A stretch of DNA of 64,000 nucleotides from Rhodobacterales bacterium HKCCE2091. Lineage in GTDB: Bacteria; Pseudomonadota; Alphaproteobacteria; Rhodobacterales; Rhodobacteraceae. Position numbers and translations under genes: made by a program. The stretch covers positions 1 through 64,000 of the forward strand of contig WVSL01000020.1 in NCBI GenBank assembly GCA_015689685.1, read 5' to 3'. Shown piece after piece: positions 20,089 through 28,756 of this stretch (its first letter is position 1; the number at the start of each line of letters is the position of its first letter). The notes under the pieces were generated by a model, which saw only the letters and a program-made list of their open reading frames with translations, made no database searches and was not told where the DNA came from.

Positions 20089-20868
20089 TCAGACCTTCGC
20101 TGCCGGCAGCGCCTCCGCCTCGTCGCCGAGGTCCGCAACCCGCCACTGCGAGGTGTGGATCGTGAACAGCACCGCCCGCGTCTCCGGCAGGCGCACGAAG
20201 CACTGGCGCTCGGAGCGGAAGAACTTCCGCCCCGCGATCCGCCCCTCCGGTCCGTGGCGGATGCTCTCCGATTCCGGCTGGTGCAGCGCGGGATCCTCGC
20301 GGAACAGCCCGTTGACCCGCACCAGCGGCCGCCCCGGCTGCACCCCGTCGAAGAGCCGCGCGACACGTTTCGCCACGCCCTCGTCGTAGCTGTCGACAGG
20401 CGCATGGATGCCGGTCAGCGGGCGGCCAATCTTCTCGGACAGCATCCAGTTGGCGGGAAAGCAGAGGACGGCGGCGGTCAGCGCGTATTCCTCGCCCCGC
20501 TTCTCCATCAGGCACAGGTCCTCCTGCACCAGCCTGAGCAGGGTCGGCAGGGGCGCACCGGGGACCACCTCGCGACCGTCCGGACAGCGAATGGCGGTCT
20601 CCGACACGGAGAAGTCGTCACGCGCGGCGAGGATCTCCAGCACCGCGCGGTACATCTCCGCGACGCCGTCCTCCGACCCGGGCAACCCGGCGATCACCTC
20701 GCCGGGGCGATCCGCCAGCAAACGCTCCCGCTCCGCCATTTGGGCGGCGTAGGTGTCGCTGACCCTGAGCCAGTCGTCGGGATCGGCCGGAAAGGTGCCG
20801 GGCAGGCCGCGGAACTTCGGGTGCCGCCAGGGCGGGTCCGGGACGGGGGCGTTGACGATGGGCTCCAT
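20089..20868 (-). CDS. DUF3445 protein (haem-dependent oxidative N-demethylase-like)
   Basis: 259 residues matching DUF3445: PADPDDWLRVSDTYAAQMAER near 27-47, LVQEDLCLMEK, CFPANWMLSEKIGRPLTGIH around 137-156 and LFRSERQ-type C-terminal blocks (FFRSERQCFVRLPETRAVLF). Members related to dimethylamine monooxygenase large subunits bind haem and remove N-methyl groups. The specific substrate cannot be read here and no partner subunits are adjacent. Single gene on the minus strand, about 40 bases after a DUF6356 gene. Confidence 0.8.
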   Translation of the reverse strand: MEPIVNAPVPDPPWRHPKFRGLPGTFPADPDDWLRVSDTYAAQMAERERLLADRPGEVIAGLPGSEDGVAEMYRAVLEILAARDDFSVSETAIRCPDGREVVPGAPLPTLLRLVQEDLCLMEKRGEEYALTAAVLCFPANWMLSEKIGRPLTGIHAPVDSYDEGVAKRVARLFDGVQPGRPLVRVNGLFREDPALHQPESESIRHGPEGRIAGRKFFRSERQCFVRLPETRAVLFTIHTSQWRVADLGDEAEALPAAKV

Positions 20869-20909
20869 GCGCCGACGCTAGGTCCGCGAAACGGGGCCCG
20901 CAAGCGCGG

Positions 20910-21116
20910 TCAGCGGCCGCGATTGTGGGTGCGGTGATAGAGATCGGCGGTGATGCGGCTTGCCGTCTTTTCGAACAGGCAGGGGATCACCGCGTGGACC
21001 GCGGCCGCCATCGCGGCGAGGAACAGCCGGCCCGAGAACCGGGCGGCGAAGGCGGCGTGTTCGAGGTAGCTCTCGTCGACCTTGCGGGGATGGTCGAGGA
21101 AGACGCGGGTCATCAT
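20910..21116 (-). CDS. DUF6356-family small protein
   Basis: 68 residues: MTRVFLDHPRKVDESYLEHA, then FAARFSGRLFLAAMAAAVHA and IPCLFEKTASRIT. The FLDHPR--ESY-EH start and a central amphipathic or membrane helix followed by (L/P)-P-LF--TAS are the pattern of this family. Function unknown. It diverges from an Lrp/AsnC gene. Confidence 0.75.
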   Translation of the reverse strand: MMTRVFLDHPRKVDESYLEHAAFAARFSGRLFLAAMAAAVHAVIPCLFEKTASRITADLYHRTHNRGR

Positions 21117-21231
21117 GGCGGCGATCCTTTCGGCTTTCGGTCATCCTGCACCGGGTGGCGGAGGAATGGCTCCCAATTTTTCGGTGCTATCCGCGTGACT
21201 GGTAGAAACTTTCCCACTATATTGCCGATCA

Positions 21232-21690
21232 ATGGAACAGATAGATGACACCGACCGTCGCATCCTGCGCGAATTGCAACGCGACGCGGGCCTGGGCCTC
21301 GAGGATCTCGGCACCCGCGTCGGGCTCAGTCGGAACGCCTGCTGGCGGCGGATCAAGGCGCTGGAGGCAGCGGGCGTGATCCGCGGGCGTGTCACGCTGC
21401 TCGACCCCGAGGCGCTCGGCCTGTCGCTGATGGTGGTGATCCAGATCCGCGTCGCCCGCCACGATCCGGGCTGGCTCGACGCCTTCGCCCGCGTGATGTC
21501 GGACATGCCCGAGATCCTCGGCGCCTGGCGGATGACAGGCGACCTCGACTACCTGATCCGCGCCCGCGTCGCCGACATGCGGGATTACGACCGGCTGTAC
21601 CAGCGGCTGATCCGGCGGCTGGACCTGTCCGATGTCTCCGCCAGCTTCGTGATGGAGGAGATCAAGGAGACCACCGCCCTGCCGCTCTGA
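21232..21690 (+). CDS. Lrp/AsnC-family transcriptional regulator
   Basis: 152 residues: N-terminal helix-turn-helix (IDDTDRRILRELQRDAG, LGTRVGLSRNACWRRIKALE) followed by the RAM ligand domain (LMVVIQIRVARHDPGWLDAF, LGAWRMTGDLDYLIRARVAD). Such proteins respond to amino acids. The upstream region is AT-rich with CTATATTG as a possible -10. The adjacent YitT gene starts 38 bases after it and may be a target; that is inference. Confidence 0.92.
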   Translation: MEQIDDTDRRILRELQRDAGLGLEDLGTRVGLSRNACWRRIKALEAAGVIRGRVTLLDPEALGLSLMVVIQIRVARHDPGWLDAFARVMSDMPEILGAWRMTGDLDYLIRARVADMRDYDRLYQRLIRRLDLSDVSASFVMEEIKETTALPL

Positions 21691-21728
21691 CCACTTGTGC
21701 TGCGCCGCAGCATGTGGAGACTGGGGGC

Positions 21729-22340
21729 ATGGCCGAGCCGCACAAACCGACCGACCACGCGCTCTGGGAAGACGCCTTCGCGTTCCTGCTCGGCACCGGG
21801 CTGGTGGCGCTCGGCATCCAGTTCCTGGCCCACCTCGGGCTCATTACCGGGCAGACGGCGGGGCTGGCCGTTCTGCTCAGCTACCTCACCGGCTGGTCCT
21901 TCGGCGCGCTGTTCTTCGTGGTCAACCTGCCGTTCTACATCCTCGCCTGGACCCGGCTCGGCCCGCGCTTCACGGTCAAGACGGTGATCGCGGTGGCGAT
22001 GCTGTCGATCCTGTCAGAGCTTTACCCGCACCTGATCCGGTTCGACCATCTCGACCCGGTCCTGGGGGCGCTCCTGGCCGGCGGCAGCATGGGGCTCGGG
22101 CTCATCGCCATCTTCCGCCACGGCGCGTCGCTCGGCGGGATCGGCGTCCTGGCCCTGTGGTTGCAGGAACGCGCCGGGATACAGGCGGGATGGGTGCAGC
22201 TCGGCTTCGACGCGGTGCTGTTCCTCGCGGCCTTCGCCGCGCTGCCGTGGAAGGTGGTGCTGCTGTCGCTGCTCGGCGCGGCGATCGTCAACCTGATCGT
22301 CGCCGTGAACCACCGCCGGGACAGGTATATCGGGCGCTAG
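21729..22340 (+). CDS. YitT-family membrane protein
   Basis: 203 residues from the ATG at 21729, preceded by GGAGACTGGGGGC; a GTG 15 bases upstream is a weaker alternative. Five membrane segments with GLITGQTAGLAVLLSYLTG near 40-58 (the YitT signature G--TGG--G-A), FVVNLPFYILAW and FRHGASLGGIGVLALWLQ. Function is poorly known (putative transporter). It is in line with the Lrp gene. Confidence 0.85.
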   Translation: MAEPHKPTDHALWEDAFAFLLGTGLVALGIQFLAHLGLITGQTAGLAVLLSYLTGWSFGALFFVVNLPFYILAWTRLGPRFTVKTVIAVAMLSILSELYPHLIRFDHLDPVLGALLAGGSMGLGLIAIFRHGASLGGIGVLALWLQERAGIQAGWVQLGFDAVLFLAAFAALPWKVVLLSLLGAAIVNLIVAVNHRRDRYIGR

Positions 22341-22385
22341 GGCAGACGGCCCCGCCCGCCCCGTCGCGCCGCCCGCCGAGGGCGC

Positions 22386-22676
22386 CTACTCCATCGCCTC
22401 GATCAGGACGAGGTCGCGTTCCGCCGCGCCACGGGCGTGGCTCAGCGCCTCCTGGTAGGTCTCCGACTCGTAGCAGGCATCCGCGGCCTCGAGGCTCGGG
22501 AACACCGCGACGACGTTGCGGAAATGGGCGCGGCCCTCCTTCTGGATCGCGCGGCCGCCGCGGGCGAGGAAGGACCCGCCATGTTCCGCGATCGCCTTCC
22601 CGGCGAGTTCCGCGTAGCGCGAATAGGCCGCGTCGTCGGTGACGGTCACGTGAGCGACCCAGTAGGCTTTCGGCAT
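22386..22676 (-). CDS. DUF1330-family protein
   Basis: 96 residues of the dimeric ferredoxin-like DUF1330 fold: MPKAYWVAHVTVTDDAAYSR, FLARGGRAIQKEGRAHFRN, VVAVFPSLEAADACYESETY. Cytoplasmic, function unknown. It is the gene after alaS: the alaS stop and this ATG are separated by only 3 bases. Confidence 0.9.
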   Translation of the reverse strand: MPKAYWVAHVTVTDDAAYSRYAELAGKAIAEHGGSFLARGGRAIQKEGRAHFRNVVAVFPSLEAADACYESETYQEALSHARGAAERDLVLIEAME

Positions 22677-22679
22677 GGC

Positions 22680-25340
22680 TCAGGCTCCTTCGAGAACGGC
22701 ACGGGCGGCCGCTATGGCATCAGGCGCGTTCGCGGCGTCCTTGCCGCCGCCCTGGGCGAGGTCGGGCCGCCCGCCGCCGCCCTTGCCGCCGAGCTTCTCC
22801 ACCGCCGCGCGGACGAGGTCCACGGCGCTGACCTTCGCGGTCAGGTCGTCGGTGACGCCCGCCGCGACGGCGGCCTTGCCGTCGGCATCCGCGATCAGCA
22901 GCACCACGCCCGACCCGATCCGGTCCTTGTGGGCGTCGATCAGCCCGGGAAGATCCTTGCCGGTGACGCCGGACAGCGACTGTCCAACAAAGGAAATTCC
23001 ATTGATTTCCTCGGCTTCCGCGGCGTTCTTCGCGTTGCCTCCGCCCGCCATCGCAAGCTGCTGGCGAAGCTGCGCGACCTCGTTCTGAAGCGACTTCCGC
23101 TCCTCGACCAGCGCCTTCACCCGGCCCGCGGCGTCGTCGCGGGTCTTCAGCGTCTCCTCGATCTCGGACAACGCCACGTCACGCGCGCGAAGGGCGGACA
23201 GCGCGGCCTCGCCGGTCAGCGCCTCGATCCGCCGCACGCCGGCGGAGGACGCGGCCTCCTGCGTCAGCACGAACAGCCCGATGTCGCCGGTGTTGCGCAC
23301 ATGCGTCCCGCCGCACAGTTCCAGCGAATAGGTCCGCCCGTCGAGCCCCTTGCCCGATCCGTCGAGCGTGCCCATCGACACGACCCGCACCTCGTCGCCG
23401 TACTTCTCGCCGAACAGCGCCTGCGCGCCGAGGCCGCGGGCGGCATCCGGCGTCATGATCCGCGTCTCGACCGGCGCGTTCTGGCGGATGAAGGCGTTCA
23501 CCTCGCGCTCGACGGTGCCGTATTCCTGCGGCGTCAGCGGCTTGGCGTGGCTGAAATCGAAGCGCAGGCGGTCGGGCGCGTTGAGGCTGCCCCGCTGCGC
23601 GACGTGGTCGCCGAGGGTGCGCCGCAGTGCCTCGTGCAACAGGTGCGTGGCCGAATGGTTCGCCCGGATCGCGGTGCGGCGATCGTGTTCGACGGCCAGC
23701 TGCGCCGCCTGCCCGGTCTCGATCACGCCCTCGGTCACCTCCGCGATGTGCAGGAAGGCGCCGGCCACCTTCTTCGTGTCGGTCACGCGGGCGGCACCGG
23801 TATCCGTGCGGATCGTGCCGGTATCACCGACCTGCCCGCCGGCCTCTGCGTAGAACGGGGTCTGGTTCACGAGGATCGTGACCGCGTCGCCCTTGCCCGC
23901 CTTGTCGACGGCCGTGCCCTCGACCACGAGACCCTGCACCTGCGCCTCCGCCACCTCGGTGTCGTAACCCAGGAACTCGGTGGAGCCGTTGCGTTCCACG
24001 AAGTCGTACCAGATCGTCGCGTCCGCGGTCTCGCCCGAGCCGGACCATGCCGCACGGGCCTTCGCCTTCTGCTCCGCCATCGCCGCGTCGAAGCCGGCGA
24101 CGTCCACGCCCCGGCCCTTCTCGCGGAGGGCGTCCTGCGTCAGGTCGAGCGGGAAGCCGTAGGTGTCATACAGCTTGAACGCCGTCCCGCCGGGCAGGTC
24201 CGCGCCCTCGGGCAGACCGCCGAGCTCCTCGTCGAGAAGCCGCAGCCCCCGGTCCAGCGTGGTACGGAAGCGTTCCTCTTCCAGCTTGAGCGTCTCGGTG
24301 ATGAGCGGCTGCGCGCGGCCGAGTTCCGGGTAGGCCTGCCCCATCTGCCCGACCAGCGCGGGCACCAGCCGGTACATCAGCGGGTCCTTCGCGCCCAGGA
24401 GCGCGGCGTGGCGCATGGCTCGCCGCATGATCCGCCGCAGCACGTATCCCCGGCCCTCGTTCGACGGCATCACCCCGTCCGCGATCAGGAAGCTCGTGGA
24501 CCGCAGGTGATCCGCGATCACCCGGTGATGCACGTTGCCCGGCCCGTCGGGGTCGGTGGAGGAAGCGTGGGCCGATGCCTCGATCAGCGAGCGCATCAGG
24601 TCGGTGTCGTAATTGTCGTGCTTGCCCTGCAAGAGCGCGCCGATCCGCTCCAGCCCCATGCCGGTGTCGATCGACTGCATGTCGAGTTCCCGCATCGAGC
24701 CGTCCTCGAACTGCTCGTTCTGCATAAAGACGACGTTCCAGATCTCGATGAAGCGGTCGCCGTCCTCGTCCGGGCTGCCCGGGGGGCCGCCGGGGATGTG
24801 GTCGCCGTGGTCGTAGAAGATCTCGGTGCAGGGGCCGCAGGGGCCGGTCGGGCCCATCTGCCAGAAGTTGTCCGAGGTCGCGATGCGGATGATCCGGTCC
24901 TCGGGCACACCGACCTTCTTCCACAGTTCGAACGCCTCGTCGTCGGTGTGGTAGACCGTGGTCAGGAGCCGCGACTTGTCGATGCCGAAATCGCCGGTGA
25001 TGAGTTCCCAGGCGAATGGGATGGCCTCGAACTTGAAGTAGTCGCCGAAGCTGAAATTCCCGAGCATCTCGAAGAAGGTGTGATGCCGCGCAGTGTAGCC
25101 CACGTTGTCGAGGTCGTTGTGCTTGCCCCCCGCCCGCACGCATTTCTGCGCGGTCGTGGCGCGGGTGTAATCGCGGTGCTCGACCCCGGTGAACAGGTTC
25201 TTGAACTGCACCATGCCCGAGTTGACGAACATCAGCGTCGGGTCGTTCCGCGGCACCAGCGGAGAGGACGGCACCACCTCGTGCCCGTTGCGGGCGAAGT
25301 AGTCGAGGAAGGTGGAGCGGATATCGTTGAGGCTGACCAT
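22680..25340 (-). CDS. alaS: alanyl-tRNA synthetase
   Basis: 886 residues, full length. It charges tRNA-Ala in the cytoplasm. Catalytic motifs at the start: [55 protein letters not shown]. The editing domain has [12 protein letters not shown] and [15 protein letters not shown] (metal ligands His, His, Cys, His), and the C-Ala domain has [13 protein letters not shown]. Codons for [10 protein letters not shown] near 22985-23015 are AT-rich and atypical for the gene. DUF1330 follows after 3 bases; recA-side neighbours are independent. Confidence 0.98.
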   Translation of the reverse strand: MVSLNDIRSTFLDYFARNGHEVVPSSPLVPRNDPTLMFVNSGMVQFKNLFTGVEHRDYTRATTAQKCVRAGGKHNDLDNVGYTARHHTFFEMLGNFSFGDYFKFEAIPFAWELITGDFGIDKSRLLTTVYHTDDEAFELWKKVGVPEDRIIRIATSDNFWQMGPTGPCGPCTEIFYDHGDHIPGGPPGSPDEDGDRFIEIWNVVFMQNEQFEDGSMRELDMQSIDTGMGLERIGALLQGKHDNYDTDLMRSLIEASAHASSTDPDGPGNVHHRVIADHLRSTSFLIADGVMPSNEGRGYVLRRIMRRAMRHAALLGAKDPLMYRLVPALVGQMGQAYPELGRAQPLITETLKLEEERFRTTLDRGLRLLDEELGGLPEGADLPGGTAFKLYDTYGFPLDLTQDALREKGRGVDVAGFDAAMAEQKAKARAAWSGSGETADATIWYDFVERNGSTEFLGYDTEVAEAQVQGLVVEGTAVDKAGKGDAVTILVNQTPFYAEAGGQVGDTGTIRTDTGAARVTDTKKVAGAFLHIAEVTEGVIETGQAAQLAVEHDRRTAIRANHSATHLLHEALRRTLGDHVAQRGSLNAPDRLRFDFSHAKPLTPQEYGTVEREVNAFIRQNAPVETRIMTPDAARGLGAQALFGEKYGDEVRVVSMGTLDGSGKGLDGRTYSLELCGGTHVRNTGDIGLFVLTQEAASSAGVRRIEALTGEAALSALRARDVALSEIEETLKTRDDAAGRVKALVEERKSLQNEVAQLRQQLAMAGGGNAKNAAEAEEINGISFVGQSLSGVTGKDLPGLIDAHKDRIGSGVVLLIADADGKAAVAAGVTDDLTAKVSAVDLVRAAVEKLGGKGGGGRPDLAQGGGKDAANAPDAIAAARAVLEGA

Positions 25341-25417
25341 CGGCGGCGGACCCGTGAAGCGGCGTTGTCCGCGCGGTGTAGCGCCGCGCCGGGGGCCTTG
25401 TCCATGCCGCGCGGGGC

Positions 25418-26794
25418 TTACGGCTCCGCCCAGAGCTCCGCCGTGGCGCCGAGGTAGCCCGACCAGGCGAACCAGTAGGCGATGTGGCCCGCGACACGCG
25501 GCGCGCGCGCGCCGTCGGGCGCGACCAGCGCCTCCTCGGTCAGGGTCCATCGCTGCCCGCCCGCGTTCAGCTCCGCGTCGAATTCCAGCTCGCCCCGGTC
25601 GTAGGCGCGGACGGTGCGGGTTTCGGCGTCTCCGACGAGGACGAGGTTGGTGAAGCCGACGCTGTCGTTGATGACTCGCCCGCCCGCGAAGGCCTCCAGC
25701 GGCCACGCCTTCGCCCCGCCGGCCAGCCGCACGCCGAAGACGTAATCCTTCACCTCGTGTTCCTCCCCGCCGGCGAGCGCGGGGAACATCAGCTCGTCCG
25801 AGGCGAAGTAGTCGCGGTAGACCACGCCAGAGCCATAGTCGCGGTCGTGGCCGGTTTCGAGCGCGAGGACGGTGGTGCCGGGGTTCTGGTCGCGCCAGCG
25901 GGACCATTCGGTGATGACCACCGGGCGCTGTTGCAGGACGATGCCGGAATGGGCCAGTTCGCCGGAGACCGGCTCCCCGGTGAACTGGTTCCAGAGCGAG
26001 TTGGTCTGCCGGTCGAACATCAGCTTGTTGGACCGATAGAGAAACCCCGAGGAGCCAAAGACGAAGGGCTCCGCCGCGGCCTCGCGCGCGGTCTCGAACA
26101 GGATGCCCGCGCCGCAGAGCGTGCAGTAGGCGAGCGCCACGGGCACGCCGCCGATCGTGTCGTTGAACATCTCGTGCCAGCCCATGATCCGCAGCGGGTA
26201 GGCCCTGACATCGCCCTCGATCTCGACGCCGAAGACGAGGTCGTCGTCGAGCAGGTAGTCCGCCTCCGCCGCGTCGATCATGACGGGGGTGTCGAGGGAC
26301 GGGATGCCGTCCTTCGCGACCCCGCCCCAGGTGACTTCCTCGAACCGGATCCGCATCGCGCCGGGGGCGATGTGCGCGGGGTCGAGGAACACGTCGAAAT
26401 TCGGGTCGATCGACAGAAAGACCCGCCGCTTGAAGTCAAAATAGGCCGGGTGCGAGACGACCTCGGGGTTGGCTTCCTGCCACAGCATCCAGTCGAACCA
26501 TCCCTCGCGCGGCTCGCCCGTCAGGGCCGTGAGCGCCGCGTCGAAGGCGCTGCCCGGCGCGCGGGAATACCGGCGGGCGAAGATCAGCGATGACACGAGG
26601 TCGGTACCGCCCCGGTCCGCGATCGCGTCCAGCGCGGCGCGGGTGATCGCCGGGTCGCGGCGGATCAGGTCCCCGATCAGGGTCTCCGCCGCCGGGCCAT
26701 CGGCTTCCTGGGCGCGCAGGGCGCGCGGGATGGTCAGCGCTGCGGGGGCGAAGGCCGCGGGGGCGGCGAGCAGTCGGCGGCGGGTGATGGTCAT
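25418..26794 (-). CDS. DUF3179 secreted protein with Tat-like signal
   Basis: 458 residues from the ATG at 26794, preceded by GGAGGATCGCC, better than the in-frame codon at 26836. The start [20 protein letters not shown] is a twin-arginine-like signal. The body carries the DUF3179 features: [35 protein letters not shown] with a conserved C--C pair, [32 protein letters not shown] and INDSVG. Probably periplasmic and possibly cofactor-binding; function unknown. It stands alone between alaS and recA. Confidence 0.85.
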   Translation of the reverse strand: MTITRRRLLAAPAAFAPAALTIPRALRAQEADGPAAETLIGDLIRRDPAITRAALDAIADRGGTDLVSSLIFARRYSRAPGSAFDAALTALTGEPREGWFDWMLWQEANPEVVSHPAYFDFKRRVFLSIDPNFDVFLDPAHIAPGAMRIRFEEVTWGGVAKDGIPSLDTPVMIDAAEADYLLDDDLVFGVEIEGDVRAYPLRIMGWHEMFNDTIGGVPVALAYCTLCGAGILFETAREAAAEPFVFGSSGFLYRSNKLMFDRQTNSLWNQFTGEPVSGELAHSGIVLQQRPVVITEWSRWRDQNPGTTVLALETGHDRDYGSGVVYRDYFASDELMFPALAGGEEHEVKDYVFGVRLAGGAKAWPLEAFAGGRVINDSVGFTNLVLVGDAETRTVRAYDRGELEFDAELNAGGQRWTLTEEALVAPDGARAPRVAGHIAYWFAWSGYLGATAELWAEP

Positions 26795-26880
26795 GGCGAT
26801 CCTCCGGGTCTGGCGCGGAGGATCGCAGGTTTTCACGTCACGTCGGCATCACGAGACGGTCAGGTGACGCAGGCGTGATC

Positions 26881-27951
26881 TCAGTCCTCCTCGACCATGT
26901 CGGAGTCTTCCTCCGACATGCCGAAATCGAGCCCGTGGGAGGCGCGGATCTTGTCCTCGATCTCGTAGGCGATGTCAGGATTGTCGCGCAGGAACTGCTT
27001 GGCGTTCTCGCGCCCCTGCCCGATCCGCTCGTCGCCGTAGGAGAACCACGACCCAGATTTCTCCACCACGCCGGCCTTCACGCCCATGTCGACGAGCTCG
27101 CCCATCTTGGAGATGCCCTCGCCATACATGATGTCGAACTCGACCTGCTTGAACGGCGGCGCGACCTTGTTCTTGACCACCTTCACGCGGGTCTGGTTGC
27201 CGACGACCTCGTCGCGATCCTTGATCGAGCCGATGCGGCGGATGTCGAGCCGGACGGAGGAGTAGAACTTCAGCGCGTTGCCGCCGGTCGTGGTCTCGGG
27301 CGAGCCGAACATGACGCCGATCTTCATCCGGATCTGGTTGATGAAGATGACCATGCAGTTGGACCGCGAGATCGAGCCCGTCAGCTTGCGCATCGCCTGG
27401 CTCATCAGCCGGGCATGGACGCCGACGGAGCTGTCGCCCATGTCGCCTTCCAGTTCCGACTTCGGGGTCAGGGCGGCGACGGAGTCTACGACGACGAGGT
27501 TCACGGCGCCCGAGCGGACGAGCGTGTCGGTAATCTCCAGCGCCTGTTCGCCGGTATCGGGCTGCGAGATCAGCAATTCGTCGAGATCGACGCCGAGCTT
27601 CTTGGCATAGAGCGGGTCGAGCGCGTGTTCGGCGTCGACGAAGGCGCAAACCCCACCCTTCTTCTGCTCCTCCGCCACGACGTGGAGCGTGAGCGTGGTC
27701 TTGCCGGAGCTTTCCGGGCCGTAGATCTCGATGATCCGGCCCTTCGGCAGGCCGCCGATCCCGAGCGCGATATCGAGCCCGAGCGAGCCCGTGGACGTCG
27801 CCTCGATGTCCTTGATCGGGTTGTCGCCACCGAGCTTCATGATGGAGCCCTTGCCGAACTGGCGTTCGATCTGTGCGAGCGCGCTGTCGAGCGCCTTCTG
27901 CTTGTCCGAGGACATCTTGTCGGTCATGTCGAGGAGGTTCGCCGTTGCCAT
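26881..27951 (-). CDS. recA: recombinase RecA
   Basis: 356 residues, normal length. Walker [12 protein letters not shown], the monomer-interface segment, [19 protein letters not shown] (DNA-binding L2) and an acidic tail ending [11 protein letters not shown]. It forms filaments on single-stranded DNA, drives strand exchange and triggers LexA self-cleavage. Two candidate LexA sites of the alphaproteobacterial type lie in the upstream region (28002-28016 and 28031-28045), so it should be SOS-induced. Confidence 0.99.
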   Translation of the reverse strand: MATANLLDMTDKMSSDKQKALDSALAQIERQFGKGSIMKLGGDNPIKDIEATSTGSLGLDIALGIGGLPKGRIIEIYGPESSGKTTLTLHVVAEEQKKGGVCAFVDAEHALDPLYAKKLGVDLDELLISQPDTGEQALEITDTLVRSGAVNLVVVDSVAALTPKSELEGDMGDSSVGVHARLMSQAMRKLTGSISRSNCMVIFINQIRMKIGVMFGSPETTTGGNALKFYSSVRLDIRRIGSIKDRDEVVGNQTRVKVVKNKVAPPFKQVEFDIMYGEGISKMGELVDMGVKAGVVEKSGSWFSYGDERIGQGRENAKQFLRDNPDIAYEIEDKIRASHGLDFGMSEEDSDMVEED

Positions 27952-28001
27952 GCTTCCTGGTCCTTATCTCATGCCGCCGCGGGGGCGGCAACGTTGCCTG
28001 T

Positions 28002-28016
28002 GTTCGCCTCTTGTTC
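28002..28016 (+). promoter_or_regulatory. candidate LexA box of recA
   Basis: GTTCGCCTCTTGTTC is an exact GTTC-N7-GTTC direct repeat, the LexA target of Alphaproteobacteria, about 50-65 bases upstream of the recA start and on the strand opposite to recA. Confidence 0.65.
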
Positions 28017-28030
28017 CCCTGCCCGTTAGC

Positions 28031-28045
28031 AAACAAAGCGCGAAC
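28031..28045 (-). promoter_or_regulatory. second, imperfect LexA-like site in the recA promoter
   Basis: On the recA strand the sequence is GTTC-GCGCTTT-GTTT, one base from the GTTC-N7-GTTC consensus. It overlaps a possible promoter (TTGATA, 17 bases, CTAACG), so binding here would block transcription directly. The promoter hexamers are weak and the assignment is inference. Confidence 0.5.
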
Positions 28046-28134
28046 ATATCAAGTAAATTCTTGTATCTCCTGCCTAATCCGGGGAGGGTTAACGCGCCGT
28101 TTACGTCCGGTCCGGCGCCTTGGGAAATCTGTGC

Positions 28135-28740
28135 ATGCTGGTGTTCTGGAAGGAAAAACTGGTCCTGCTGGCGGTTCCCAAGACGGGAACCACGGCGCTG
28201 GAACGGGCACTGCTGCCGCGGGCGTCGATGGCGATTCTGGATCCGCCGGGCCTGAAGCACCTGTCGGCCCGCCGTTACCGCGCCGAGATCGAGCCGATGG
28301 TGACCGCGAAGGGCGCCGACCCGCACGAGACCGTCGCCGTGATCCGCGAGCCGATCGACTGGCTCGGGTCGTGGTACAGGTACCGCCGGCGGCCGCAGCT
28401 TCGCGGCCAGGAGGCCTCGACCGAGGGGATCGACTTCGACGGATTCGTGCGCGCCTGGATGACGCCGGAGCCGCCGCCCTTCGCCCGGGTCGGCAGCCAG
28501 GCGCGGTTCCTGACCGGCGGGCGCGGCCGGCTGATCGTGCGCCACCTCTTCGCCTACGAGGATTACGGCGCGCTGATCCGGTTCCTCGAGGACCGCTTCG
28601 GCACGCCGCTGGCGCCGGAGCCGGTCAACGTCTCGCCGCGGATGCCGCTGGTCCTGTCGGACGAGGTGGAGGCGGACCTGCGCCGCCACGCGGCGCACGA
28701 TTTCCGGCTCTGGGACCGGGCCCGCGCGGCGCGGGGCTGA
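28135..28740 (+). CDS. sulfotransferase-like P-loop protein
   Basis: 201 residues from the ATG at 28135; a TTG at 28120 is possible but less likely. The N-terminal VLLAVPKTGTTALERALLP matches the PAPS 5'-phosphate-binding loop of sulfotransferases (PK-GTT-L), and AVIREPIDWLGSWYRYRRR matches the 3'-phosphate-binding helix (R-P----S-Y). Related rhodobacteral proteins have sometimes been named gamma-glutamyl kinase, which the motifs do not support. Acceptor unknown. Single gene diverging from recA. Confidence 0.7.
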   Translation: MLVFWKEKLVLLAVPKTGTTALERALLPRASMAILDPPGLKHLSARRYRAEIEPMVTAKGADPHETVAVIREPIDWLGSWYRYRRRPQLRGQEASTEGIDFDGFVRAWMTPEPPPFARVGSQARFLTGGRGRLIVRHLFAYEDYGALIRFLEDRFGTPLAPEPVNVSPRMPLVLSDEVEADLRRHAAHDFRLWDRARAARG

Positions 28741-28756
28741 CCCGCGCGGCCGGCGC

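Noticed and set aside
22437-25457. Long open plus-strand frame opposite alaS (about 1000 codons)
   Set aside because: Antisense frame created by high-GC codon use; product is His/Arg/Gly-rich without motifs, while alaS on the other strand is unambiguous.
28120-28134. TTG at 28120 as start of the sulfotransferase-like gene
   Set aside because: The ATG at 28135 places the P-loop at the normal distance from the N-terminus; the five extra residues add nothing recognisable.
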